A stretch of 18,168 nucleotides of DNA from JAVBOP01 sp031550405. Lineage in GTDB: Bacteria > Bacteroidota > Ignavibacteria > Kapaibacteriales > UBA2268. Below the pieces are notes generated by a model. That model was not told where the DNA came from. It did not search any database and was given only the letters and a program-made list of their open reading frames with translations. The stretch covers positions 1 through 18,168 of the forward strand of contig JAVBOP010000173.1 of assembly GCA_031550405.1 (NCBI GenBank), in the 5' to 3' direction. Of this stretch, positions 7,397 through 15,129 are shown piece after piece. Position 1 is the first letter of the stretch, and each line of letters opens with the position of its first letter. A program made the translations under genes and the position numbers.

Positions 7397-8731
7397 CTAT
7401 GCTGTGAAAAGATTCTGAAAGCTTTTTGTTATTATGGACATTATAGCGTTTTTGCTATTCTGAGGATAATATATTCTGGCAGTTTTAGTGCCTGTATTGT
7501 AGGAAAAATGCAGAATATTGCACTTGTTATGAAGCATCTCCGCTATCAGGCGATTGCTCTCTTCTATTGTTAAATTTATAGCAACAACCGCATTTCCTGT
7601 TTCAATTTTAGTGTAACTGCTCAAAAGCAGGTCGTGATCAATATCCTTTGTAATATCAGATGAGGTAAAGGTTATGCCTTCAGGCGAAAAACAGGTAATA
7701 TTTTTTTTATTTTTTGAAAAATATTCTACAAACGGGAAGTCGTTAGCAAGTGCATATTGCTCTGTTGCTTTACTGTAAGTGAATATATTGCTATTAATTA
7801 TCATCATTCTGTAATCAATTCCATCGCCTATTTTATCAATTGTAGAATATTCTCCATCAGGATTTATGCCAGAGCGGTAAGTCAATTGCAGATTAAATTG
7901 CCTGACATATTTCATCATCTGATGATAAATTAATTTTAATCCATTGTTTGCCAAATATTCAGCAAATTCATAATTAATATGCTTAATTAGCTGCGTATTT
8001 TCAATAAACTCGGGATCCGCATTTCTTATGCCTTCAACATCCGACCAGATAACAAACATATCCGCCTGCAAAATTCCGGCCAATATAGCTGCGGTAAGGT
8101 TGGAGCTTTCAATACCCATCGTTGTAATATCGCCATTCATGGTAGCGCCAATAAATCCCTGCGTAACAATACATTGGTTATCATTTAGCGTAGGCATTAG
8201 AAATTGTTCGACTTTCTGTGTTGTCAGCTCAATATTTGGTATTGCAGCCCCAAAATTGGAGTCCGTAACAAGCGCTTTGGTTATATCGAAAAATGTTACC
8301 GGAATGTTTTGTTCGGCAAGGTATGCAGTAATAATTTTCGTGGCAATCGTTTCGCCATAGCTTAACACAATATCCTTTGTGCGTGCCGTAAGCTCGCGTG
8401 TAATCGAAATGCCGCGAATCAATTTTAGCAATTGCTCTTTTTTAGACTGGATAAATAGATTGATTTTGCTGATGTTATATTCTGAATGTATCAGTTGCTG
8501 TAGAACTTCGATATGGTAATCAAAAATTGCATTGACGATAGATATTGCATCATGTATGTTTGCCTGCTCTGCAATTTTTGCTGCCAGCTCAAGTTTGGAA
8601 GTTGTTTTGCCAAACGCCGAAATTACCACTATCACACAACTTTCCACCTCCATGCTCATGATTTTTGCTAACTGCTCAAAACCCGTCTTATCTTTCAGTA
8701 AAGCACCGCCAAATTTATAAACTTTCAACAT
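7397..8731 (-). CDS. lysC: aspartokinase-like amino-acid kinase with divergent active-site loop
   Basis: The 444-residue protein has the amino-acid kinase fold of aspartate kinase, the first step of lysine, threonine and methionine synthesis. It shows KFGG at 6-9, SAFGKTTSKLE at 38-48, the TRxxD/SYGE region (111-127), GFIG (192-195), and IWSDVEGIRNADP (228-240), which matches the conserved IWTDVxGVxxADP. A region corresponding to regulatory ACT domains follows from about 305 to the end. The loop normally reading GRGGSD (or GREGSD in Bacteroidota) before TAA is GIESSN at 206-211, losing the Arg and Asp, so activity or substrate could differ. The upstream ATG at 8812 adds 27 residues that do not fit the family; the ATG at 8731 (MLKVYKFGG) is the natural start. 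It faces the WG-repeat gene with only a 27-nt gap and is divergent from nuoC. Confidence 0.8.
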   Translation of the reverse strand: MLKVYKFGGALLKDKTGFEQLAKIMSMEVESCVIVVISAFGKTTSKLELAAKIAEQANIHDAISIVNAIFDYHIEVLQQLIHSEYNISKINLFIQSKKEQLLKLIRGISITRELTARTKDIVLSYGETIATKIITAYLAEQNIPVTFFDITKALVTDSNFGAAIPNIELTTQKVEQFLMPTLNDNQCIVTQGFIGATMNGDITTMGIESSNLTAAILAGILQADMFVIWSDVEGIRNADPEFIENTQLIKHINYEFAEYLANNGLKLIYHQMMKYVRQFNLQLTYRSGINPDGEYSTIDKIGDGIDYRMMIINSNIFTYSKATEQYALANDFPFVEYFSKNKKNITCFSPEGITFTSSDITKDIDHDLLLSSYTKIETGNAVVAINLTIEESNRLIAEMLHNKCNILHFSYNTGTKTARIYYPQNSKNAIMSIITKSFQNLFTA

Positions 8732-8762
8732 AATATGTATGCAACCAACATCTTTAAACCTG

Positions 8763-8770
8763 CAAATATA
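8763..8770 (-). promoter_or_regulatory. -7 element upstream of aspartokinase gene
   Basis: TATATTTG on the minus strand matches the -7 consensus and would start transcription near 8757, about 26 nt before the ATG at 8731. The -33 TTG is imperfect. The choice also supports the ATG at 8731 over the one at 8812, which would lie upstream of this promoter. Confidence 0.4.
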
Positions 8771-8926
8771 ATAAAAAATAGCGACATGAATCCTCTCCGA
8801 TATAGTTGCCAATGGTATGGCAGGAATTATTCACCTCTATTTCTCTGCTGGCTATGTATAATTTTTTTGCTATATTGCAACCTGTTAATCATACACACAA
8901 TTATAATTTATAATCATGCTATTGCT

Positions 8927-9454
8927 ATGGACGAAATTGTAGAAATTGCAAAGACGATTGCTTGTGATATTGAAGTTATTGTGCATCGAAATCAACATAC
9001 ATTGGTTTTGAAAAATAAGGCGCAAATTACACCGCTATTGGCTGAATTGAAAAATAATCCTGCTTCGTTATTCGATATGCTGACTGACATAACGGCTATT
9101 GATTGGGCAAAAACTGAAAATCGGTTCGAAGTTGTGTATTTTCTATATTCTTGTAAGTATAAGCGTCGATTGAGTGTTAAGCTACCTGTTGATATTGAGG
9201 ATTGCAACTGTCCAACGGCTACAGCTATCTATCCGTCAGCGGATTGGTATGAGCGGGAAACTTATGATATGTATGGCATTAAGTTTACGAATCATCCCGA
9301 TTTGCGGCGCTTTTACATGCCTGAAGATTTTTTTGATAAAAAAACACTTGAGGCATACCACCCTTTGCGCAAGGATTTTCCATTAATGGGCTTCCCTGGA
9401 GAGCTGCCGCTGCCGCCGTATCCCGAAAAAACAGGAAATGAAATCGAATGGTAA
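8927..9454 (+). CDS. nuoC: NADH-quinone oxidoreductase subunit C (30 kDa)
   Basis: NuoC is a peripheral-arm subunit of respiratory complex I on the cytoplasmic side of the inner membrane; it packs against NuoD and NuoI without carrying a cofactor. From the ATG at 8927 the protein has 175 residues. The 30-kDa subunit signature is intact: ERETYDMYGIKFTNHPDLRR (109-128), then MPEDF and HPLRKDFPLMGF (145-156). Upstream in-frame codons back to 8735 are open but hydrophobic and unrelated to NuoC, so the internal ATG is chosen. It is a stand-alone NuoC, not fused to NuoD. Normally nuoA, B and D flank it; here the neighbours are an aspartokinase gene (divergent) and nuoI (convergent), so the complex I genes are dispersed. 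Confidence 0.92.
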   Translation: MDEIVEIAKTIACDIEVIVHRNQHTLVLKNKAQITPLLAELKNNPASLFDMLTDITAIDWAKTENRFEVVYFLYSCKYKRRLSVKLPVDIEDCNCPTATAIYPSADWYERETYDMYGIKFTNHPDLRRFYMPEDFFDKKTLEAYHPLRKDFPLMGFPGELPLPPYPEKTGNEIEW

Positions 9455-9601
9455 GTTAGTCTATAGCTTTTATTCAATAAAGGTGGTTTTATCTATTGCA
9501 GCATCATAATATGAGCTACTTATTAAAGATGGTAGCCTGCAATTATGAATGTGCAATCAAACAATGGAATAGCTCCCGAGGCAGAATTGGATGCAGGTAG
9601 A

Positions 9602-9632
9602 AAAGCTATCATTATCAATTTATGATAGCTTT
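9602..9632. terminator. hairpin between convergent nuoC and nuoI
   Basis: AAAGCTATCAT and ATGATAGCTTT form a perfect 11-bp stem around a 9-nt loop, midway between the convergent nuoC and nuoI genes. Flanking U runs are short on either strand (four T when read from nuoI), so it may work as a weak bidirectional terminator or as a 3'-end stabiliser. The rest of the 223-nt gap holds no convincing gene. Confidence 0.55.
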
Positions 9633-9677
9633 ATATCAATGATAAGTGAAATGTTATTTTAACGTTAAGCTTATACC

Positions 9678-10181
9678 CTACTTGTAAAATCGCAGAAACT
9701 CTATTCTGTCCTGCAGTATTTCGGTGTTCTTGAGCAGCTTATGCTTATTCATAATGCCATTTCCCTGCGATTGAAAGACTAATTCATAGTCTTTGCTCAT
9801 AACAATGGCTTCCTCCGGGCAAACCTCTTCGCAAAAGCCGCAAAATATACACCTCAACATATTTATTTCAAATTCAACGGGATAGCGCTCCTTATCAGCT
9901 TCCGTTTCAGACGCTTGCAGGCTGATAGCCAATGGCGGGCATACTCTTGCACACAGTCCGCAGGCAACGCACCTTTCAGTTCCATTTTCCATTACTAAAA
10001 CAGGCCTTCCGCGGTATGAGCCTGTTGGCTCCCAACGCTCTTCAGGATATTGCCTCGTAAATTTCGGAAATTGCAGCATACGCTTTAACGTCATGCTCAT
10101 ACCTCGCGCTATTTCGGGTATATACAGCCTCTCCCACAGATTCATTTTATCTTTTTCTATGTTTTTCAAGGTATAGTTCAT
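9678..10181 (-). CDS. nuoI: NADH-quinone oxidoreductase subunit I (two 4Fe-4S ferredoxin)
   Basis: NuoI carries two of the tetranuclear clusters that pass electrons from the NADH-oxidising arm toward quinone in complex I. The 167-residue protein has two ferredoxin motifs: CVACGLCARVCP (C71, C74, C77, C81) and CIFCGFCEEVCP (C111, C114, C117, C121). RYPVEFEINMLRC between them and the N-terminal amphipathic region (GMSMTLKRML, then RYPEERW-like QYPEERW) are typical NuoI features. The preceding gene on the strand is the MBL hydrolase, 45 nt upstream. Neither nuoH nor nuoJ, its usual neighbours, is present. The ATG at 10181 is used; one at 10145 (MNLWERLYIPEI) is an alternative. No Shine-Dalgarno helps to choose. 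Confidence 0.93.
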   Translation of the reverse strand: MNYTLKNIEKDKMNLWERLYIPEIARGMSMTLKRMLQFPKFTRQYPEERWEPTGSYRGRPVLVMENGTERCVACGLCARVCPPLAISLQASETEADKERYPVEFEINMLRCIFCGFCEEVCPEEAIVMSKDYELVFQSQGNGIMNKHKLLKNTEILQDRIEFLRFYK

Positions 10182-10226
10182 AGCAGTTATGTTATTGATT
10201 ATGAATATTTTTTAATTTTACCGTTC

Positions 10227-11090
10227 TTACTTTAATGGAGTAAAAACATAACCTCCTTCATTTGAAGAGGTTACTATTCCAAACCCAGGATAGGATATGT
10301 GCATGCCTGCAACAGGAATATTATGCTGCGTAATGTATTTGAGTACATTCTGGCGGGAAACAGCAGCCTTGTTTGCATCAACATCATACGTTACAGATAT
10401 TTCAGGATGTGGCATCTGTATCGCCAGCGCATGAGTCAAGTCTCCCCATATCAATAGCTTACTGTCATTGGAGTTTATCAAATACATAGTATGGCCGGGA
10501 GTATGCCCGTAGGCTGTTATGGCAGAGATGCCGGGCAATAGATCTGTTAATTCTTGGTCTAATTCAGATGGCGCAAACAGTTTAAGTTTTTCCTTATATC
10601 CACTGATGACGGCACAGGCGTTTTGGCTGTTATCTGTAGCAGGATCTGTCCAATAATCATGCTCTATCTGTGAAACATACAGCTCGGCATTGGGGAACAC
10701 ACGCGTGCCTTTATTCATAAGCCCGCCGATATGGTCTCCGTGCATGTGGGTCAACAGTATGGCTGTTACCTGTTTTGGTTGGATTTTTAAAGCTTTCATA
10801 TTATCCAAAATTTTGGTACCAAAACCGGCATCAACAAGAATAACGTTATCAGGTGTTCGGATGATAAAGGCATTAACAGCGTTTGAAAATGTACCATCCG
10901 GTAAATATTTTTTAAGCATATCGGATGTTGTTCCGAGCAAAACTCTGCTTCTGCCTTTTTGCTCACCTTCGGAAAGCAGGCTAATTTCGTATTCGCCGAC
11001 TTTGTAAGTGAATATGTTTTTATTGGTTTGAGCAAATACAACATTGGTAATTATAAGAATACCAACAAAGAATAATGAATTTTTTTTCAT
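10227..11090 (-). CDS. exported MBL-fold metallo-hydrolase (lactonase-like)
   Basis: The 287-residue protein has a signal peptide (MKKNSLFFVGILIITNVVFA, cut before Q) and a metallo-beta-lactamase fold. The dinuclear metal ligands are all present: H115, H117, D119 and H120 in THMHGDH, H200 in GHTPGH, D217 in WGDLTH, and H264. The layout, with GFGTK after VDAG and AYGHTPGHT, resembles the AHL-lactonase/PNGM-like MBL group rather than glyoxalase II or RNase Z. The substrate is unknown; lactones or other esters are possible. Its ATG overlaps the stop of the HD-domain gene by 4 nt (ATGA), and the strongest Shine-Dalgarno in the window, GGAGGTG, lies within the last codons of that gene 4 nt before the ATG. 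Translation is therefore probably coupled. Confidence 0.88.
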   Translation of the reverse strand: MKKNSLFFVGILIITNVVFAQTNKNIFTYKVGEYEISLLSEGEQKGRSRVLLGTTSDMLKKYLPDGTFSNAVNAFIIRTPDNVILVDAGFGTKILDNMKALKIQPKQVTAILLTHMHGDHIGGLMNKGTRVFPNAELYVSQIEHDYWTDPATDNSQNACAVISGYKEKLKLFAPSELDQELTDLLPGISAITAYGHTPGHTMYLINSNDSKLLIWGDLTHALAIQMPHPEISVTYDVDANKAAVSRQNVLKYITQHNIPVAGMHISYPGFGIVTSSNEGGYVFTPLK

Positions 11091-12289
11091 TTTTCACCTC
11101 CAAATAAGGAAAATATGGGTAAACATGAAAGAGTTTTTTTATTTTTATAATAATCATCTTTTATAGATTCGCTTGCAAGGATTAGATCATCCGATTTAAT
11201 TCCTGAATTTATTGAAGTTACAGCTTCCAAATAGGCGGAATAATGGTCAGCAAAACGTATTATTTCTCCGTCAAAGGGTGCAAATATTTCCTCATTATAT
11301 TGCTGGCTGATTTCGTCTATGGAAAAATCTGAATAAATCCGGTTGTCTATTTTTACCTTATTCTTGAATTCATCGTGTGTGAAATATTTTATTTCATCAA
11401 CCCAACTGGCGTCAAGGTATGGAAATATTTCTTTTTCTGCAAGCTCTTTTTCTATTTTTGATATAAATTTATCTAATTCTTTAGAAGATTTTTTTACGGG
11501 CGAAATGATATCGCGAGTTACTGCTTCGGGTAAATCGTGAAAAATTGCACCAAAAAAATTATTGTATACACGCTTGTCGCAACACTTTAAGTCAATAGAA
11601 ATCAAATAGGTAAATATCGCAACCAACATAACATGACCAAGAACAGATGTTCGTGGAACACGCGGACTTTGTGCCCAGCGTATCTGGAAACGCAATTGCC
11701 CGCATATATCAATAAAATTCTTAATTGATTGATTTCCAAGCAACTTGGGAATAGCGCTAAGATGCTCATAGCACTTTAATTTTTCGTCTAATTCGGATTC
11801 TGTCTTGCGGCTCTGATATTCAAATGGGTTAAATTTTTTTACAATTTGAAACTCCCAATAACTTGCATAAATATGTGCTGCATCTATTATTTGGTAATCC
11901 AAACTATCCCGCTCTGCTCCATTAGTCAAAAAATGATGGAAGTCATTTCTAATTTCATCATCGCCGAGCTTGTCCTTTAATTTATTGTAAACATATATAT
12001 TCAGGTTGCGAAATACATCTTTTTGCTTTTTTATTTCCTGATAAATCGGCGACTTGATATCAGATATTACTATTCGCCGCAAAAGTTCGAAAATAGCATC
12101 TTGAATGATGAAGCGCCAATTAACCTTATGTCCCTGCATTTCCTCATACTTGCCAATACAATATGCAATTATCAGCTTATGTCCGTGCTTGTCCATTTCA
12201 ATCAGCGGCATCATCCGTATGGCTTCGTTCCATCGCTCTATATAATACCCTCTGAATAATTCGTATGCAAGTTCTGACGTTAATTTCAT
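11087..12289 (-). CDS. tandem YfbR-like HD-domain protein with a degenerate N-terminal copy
   Basis: The 400-residue cytosolic protein has a YfbR/HD_3-like phosphohydrolase domain in its C-terminal half. R204-W205, H219, the H251-D252 pair (AIFHDLPEAVTRDI) with E255, and D348 (RFADHYSAY) correspond to the metal and substrate residues of the 5'-deoxynucleotidase family. The N-terminal half appears to be a second copy: R19-W20, H37, AIFELLRRIVISDIKSP (65-81) and IIDAAHIYASYWEF (134-147) line up with the C-terminal segments. In that copy the HD pair is E68-L69 and the last Asp is H139, so it should not bind metal. The function is probably nucleotide or phosphoester hydrolysis, but the substrate is unknown. 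The start overlaps the preceding stop by one base (TAATG), and the end overlaps the MBL start by 4 nt. Confidence 0.85.
   Translation of the reverse strand: MKLTSELAYELFRGYYIERWNEAIRMMPLIEMDKHGHKLIIAYCIGKYEEMQGHKVNWRFIIQDAIFELLRRIVISDIKSPIYQEIKKQKDVFRNLNIYVYNKLKDKLGDDEIRNDFHHFLTNGAERDSLDYQIIDAAHIYASYWEFQIVKKFNPFEYQSRKTESELDEKLKCYEHLSAIPKLLGNQSIKNFIDICGQLRFQIRWAQSPRVPRTSVLGHVMLVAIFTYLISIDLKCCDKRVYNNFFGAIFHDLPEAVTRDIISPVKKSSKELDKFISKIEKELAEKEIFPYLDASWVDEIKYFTHDEFKNKVKIDNRIYSDFSIDEISQQYNEEIFAPFDGEIIRFADHYSAYLEAVTSINSGIKSDDLILASESIKDDYYKNKKTLSCLPIFSLFGGEK
11095..11101 (-). promoter_or_regulatory. Shine-Dalgarno of MBL gene
   Basis: GGAGGTG, complementary to the 16S 3' end, lies inside the final Gly-Gly-Glu codons of the HD-domain gene, with 4 nt between it and the MBL ATG. 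Most genes here have no such site, so this one probably gives the MBL protein efficient, coupled translation. Confidence 0.7.
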
Positions 12290-13278
12290 TAATCAGCCCA
12301 TTTGACGGTTCTTTCTAAATTAAATTTAATATTGGTGATTATCTCATCCTTAAATTTAATTTCCTTGTAATTTCTATAGGCATTGGTTGTGAACTCGCCT
12401 TCAGCAGAGTTTAACATGCCGCGCGGCGATACGCTGATATCCCAAAATCCTTTTGTGTTGCTGGTGCTGTCCACTCCGAGCAAAACCCTGTCCATTCCAG
12501 TAACAGCGGCTGTTTCTTGGCTTGGATACATATAAGGCATTACAGCCTTGATATGGAAATTTTTTGAATCAAAAAGGTAAAATGTTGCCGCAGCGGTGTC
12601 GCATGTATAAGTAATGCCTTCTATTGGAATCGCAAATTTCATCTGCCACGTCGAATCCTTGTCGAAGCGCCCGTTGCGTATGACATTTTTATTGGGATCG
12701 GTATATAGCTTTAAGTTATTGTCGGATATGGCATTTATCCAAATTTGCCTTAAAACGCTGTCGGGTATTTCACTCGCCTCTTCTCGCCCTCTCTCCAAAA
12801 GCTCTCCGTCGATGCGTGCCACTTCGTAATATGGCGAGATATGGCTTGTAAAATATCTGCCTGTAATCGCAAAAATCTCATCAAAATCGGGCTGCCCAAC
12901 GGGGAGTTCCATATCATCTGCCTGCGAATTCCATCTGATCTTTTGCTTGCCGTCTGTAAACTCATAATTGATAGAATCAATACTGGTATTCACCATGGCA
13001 AACCCATCTTGCAATGCGGTCGGATTTCTCAATGATATATATACATCCTTTTTTCTTGAAAAATCTTGAGTTGTGCTGTCCTGATATTTCCTGTGAATTT
13101 TTGTATCCACTGTTACTTTATAAATATAGAACGCTCGCTCTATGAACCCATAATTAAATTTAAATTTAATAGCTTCGTTGTCCTGATACTCATTAACAGA
13201 TTTCGCATTGTCTTGTGCCAAAGCAGGAGCAAATCCGATTAAAACCATTAATGTCAATTTTAAAACAATCCTATTCAT
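12289..13278 (-). CDS. secreted protein of unknown function
   Basis: This 329-residue protein is not recognised. It has a signal peptide (MNRIVLKLTLMVLIGFAPALA, cut before Q). The mature part is rich in alternating polar and hydrophobic segments with many Tyr, Asp and Asn, which suggests beta structure. There is no lipobox, transmembrane segment or catalytic motif that I can name. The C-terminal third (MDRVLLGVD, SVSPRGMLNSAEGEF) looks like a conserved beta domain in which a 'model' value is compared or bound, but this is impression only. GGAG lies 10 nt before the ATG. Its stop codon overlaps the HD gene's start by one base, so it is translated together with the HD and MBL proteins. The rpe gene lies 69 nt upstream, and no strong promoter is seen between them. 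Confidence 0.8.
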   Translation of the reverse strand: MNRIVLKLTLMVLIGFAPALAQDNAKSVNEYQDNEAIKFKFNYGFIERAFYIYKVTVDTKIHRKYQDSTTQDFSRKKDVYISLRNPTALQDGFAMVNTSIDSINYEFTDGKQKIRWNSQADDMELPVGQPDFDEIFAITGRYFTSHISPYYEVARIDGELLERGREEASEIPDSVLRQIWINAISDNNLKLYTDPNKNVIRNGRFDKDSTWQMKFAIPIEGITYTCDTAAATFYLFDSKNFHIKAVMPYMYPSQETAAVTGMDRVLLGVDSTSNTKGFWDISVSPRGMLNSAEGEFTTNAYRNYKEIKFKDEIITNIKFNLERTVKWAD

Positions 13279-13347
13279 TTATTTATATCTCCATAATCAA
13301 TGTAAAAACATAAATATAAAACAAAATAACAATATAATCAAAAAATA

Positions 13348-14028
13348 TTATGCTGATGGCTTTGCTGTTGCTATTATGTGCCGGAACATAGCGATATTGC
13401 TTGCAAAACTGCCTTCAAAAATACCGGAGCCAGATACTATCATATTGGCACCTGCCTCAATAACAGAGGCTAAATTGTCAGCTTTTATACCGCCATCAAC
13501 CTCTATTTCTACGTGCTGTAAGTTATGATTATCCAAATAGTTGCGCAGATTTGACGCACGCCGCAGAAATGACGTTATGAATTTCTGTCCACCGAAGCCG
13601 GGATTTACCGACATCATTAACACAAAATCAACAAATTCTGCTGCTTCATACGCATATTCAAGCGGAGTTGCCGGATTCAGAGCAATGCCTGCCTTAATGC
13701 CTAACCCCTTTATTAAGCTAATAGTTCGATGCAGATGGACTGCTCCTTCGACATGCACGGAGATATAATCAGCACCCGCTGTCGCAAATTCAGCAATGTA
13801 CTTATCCGGCTCGCTTATCATAAGGTGGCAGTCAATCGGGATTTGGGTATGCGGCTTTATAGCTTTGACAATGAGCGGACCGATGGTGATATTTGGCACA
13901 AAATGCCCGTCCATAACATCTATATGAATCAAATCTACGTGTGAGCTGTTGCATTTCTCTATCTCGCTCTGTAGATTGGAAAAATCAGACGAAAGCATTG
14001 ATGGCGCTATTTTTATTATATGTTGCAT
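13348..14028 (-). CDS. rpe: ribulose-phosphate 3-epimerase
   Basis: Rpe interconverts ribulose 5-phosphate and xylulose 5-phosphate in the pentose phosphate pathway, in the cytosol. The 226-residue TIM barrel is of normal length and shows the expected motifs in order: IAPSMLSSDFSNL (7-19), HIDVMDGHFVPNITIG (35-50), DCHLMISEP (67-74), VNPGFGGQKF (141-150) and EVDGGIK (176-182). The metal ligands H35, D37, H68 and D178 are present; D37 and D178 also serve as the acid-base pair. The phosphate-binding glycine region VSGSGIF (198-204) is intact. It follows murG by 18 nt on the same strand, so the two are probably cotranscribed; no Shine-Dalgarno precedes it. Confidence 0.97.
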   Translation of the reverse strand: MQHIIKIAPSMLSSDFSNLQSEIEKCNSSHVDLIHIDVMDGHFVPNITIGPLIVKAIKPHTQIPIDCHLMISEPDKYIAEFATAGADYISVHVEGAVHLHRTISLIKGLGIKAGIALNPATPLEYAYEAAEFVDFVLMMSVNPGFGGQKFITSFLRRASNLRNYLDNHNLQHVEIEVDGGIKADNLASVIEAGANMIVSGSGIFEGSFASNIAMFRHIIATAKPSA

Positions 14029-14046
14029 AATATGAGTAATTTATTA

Positions 14047-15129
14047 TTAAAATATTTTTATGATTTCGGTAGCAATACGATAGCTGGCATTTGGATGAGC
14101 TAATTTTAAGGCTTGATTGCTCATAAATTGCAGTTTTTCTGTGTTATTTAATAAATTTTCTATTAAATTGTAAAGCGTACCTTCTATTTCGCTGTTTTTG
14201 ATAAGTATTGCAGAATCATTGTCTTGTAAGACTTTGGCGTTGTGATATTGCTCATTATTCGAGGCAGAAGGAAGCGGCACAAGTATGGAAGGCTTGCCAG
14301 CGACACACAACTCTGCCACCGTCGTTGCACCAGAGCGAGATACCACTAAATCTGCGGCGGAATAGGCTGTTGCCATATCATCGATAAAATTTGCAACTAC
14401 AATATTTTGTGGAAGCTTATCGATGTTGAACTGATGAATATCACCTGTTTGCCAAATGATTTGATAATTGGATTTTTCAAATTTTTCCAGATTTTTCAGA
14501 ACAGCATCATTAATTGATTTTGCACCCAAACTGCCGCCAAATACAAGCACGACTGGCTTTTTCGGATTCAATTTAAATTTTTCCACAGCTTCTTTTTTGT
14601 TTTGCTTCTTTATAATTTCTTGCCGAACAGGATTGCCATAACATTTTAACTTATTGTATATATTAGGCTTAAAGAAATTTTGCGTTTCAGCAAATGAAGT
14701 AAATATTAAATCAGCTTTATTGGCAAGAAAATTTATAGCTTTGCCCGGATTCACATTCGATTCCATTAAAATTAATTTTGTGTCAGTTAAATGCGCAGCA
14801 ATACCGGGCGGCAAACTTAAGTAAGCGCCAGCGCAAATCACAGCATCAATTTTATTTTTTCTGATAATATTACACATCGAAAGTGTTGCACTGCAAAGCT
14901 GAAATGGCATTTTAAGAGTATTAAATGAATAAAAATTCACAATTCCTTTAAAATTTGTTTCATGCAATTTATAGCCTAATTGAGGAACGATGCGCCCTTC
15001 TATTTTATCTTTTCTGCCAAAAAATTCAAAATTCACTTCAGGCAACATATTTTTCAGGCTTTCAACCACAGCCAAAACAGGGAAAAGATGCCCGCCAGTG
15101 CCGCCAGCTGCAATCAATATATTTTTCAT
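14047..15129 (-). CDS. murG: UDP-GlcNAc:undecaprenyl-PP-MurNAc-pentapeptide GlcNAc transferase
   Basis: MurG adds GlcNAc to lipid I to make lipid II, the last cytoplasmic-face step of peptidoglycan precursor synthesis. The 360-residue GT-B glycosyltransferase has the glycine loop AAGGTGGHLFP (7-17), the ESNVNPGKA segment (123-131), GGSLGA (198-203) for the nucleotide-sugar phosphates, SRSGATTVAE (264-273), and the NEQYHNA stretch (292-298) that stands for the usual DNHQ.xNA. It is of normal length. The ATG directly follows the stop codon of the barrel gene with no intervening base, so translational coupling is likely. It lies outside the division and cell-wall (dcw) gene cluster where murG is usually found. 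Confidence 0.97.
   Translation of the reverse strand: MKNILIAAGGTGGHLFPVLAVVESLKNMLPEVNFEFFGRKDKIEGRIVPQLGYKLHETNFKGIVNFYSFNTLKMPFQLCSATLSMCNIIRKNKIDAVICAGAYLSLPPGIAAHLTDTKLILMESNVNPGKAINFLANKADLIFTSFAETQNFFKPNIYNKLKCYGNPVRQEIIKKQNKKEAVEKFKLNPKKPVVLVFGGSLGAKSINDAVLKNLEKFEKSNYQIIWQTGDIHQFNIDKLPQNIVVANFIDDMATAYSAADLVVSRSGATTVAELCVAGKPSILVPLPSASNNEQYHNAKVLQDNDSAILIKNSEIEGTLYNLIENLLNNTEKLQFMSNQALKLAHPNASYRIATEIIKIF

Noticed and set aside
8735..8926. N-terminal extension of nuoC by 64 codons
   Set aside because: The extension is hydrophobic and unlike NuoC, and it begins next to the aspartokinase start; the family N-terminus fits the ATG at 8927.
9545..9625. 26-codon plus-strand ORF (MNVQSNNGIAPEAEL...) ending in the nuoC/nuoI hairpin
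   Set aside because: No clear ribosome binding site and no similarity I recognise; its last codons form the terminator stem, so chance is more likely. A small protein is not excluded.
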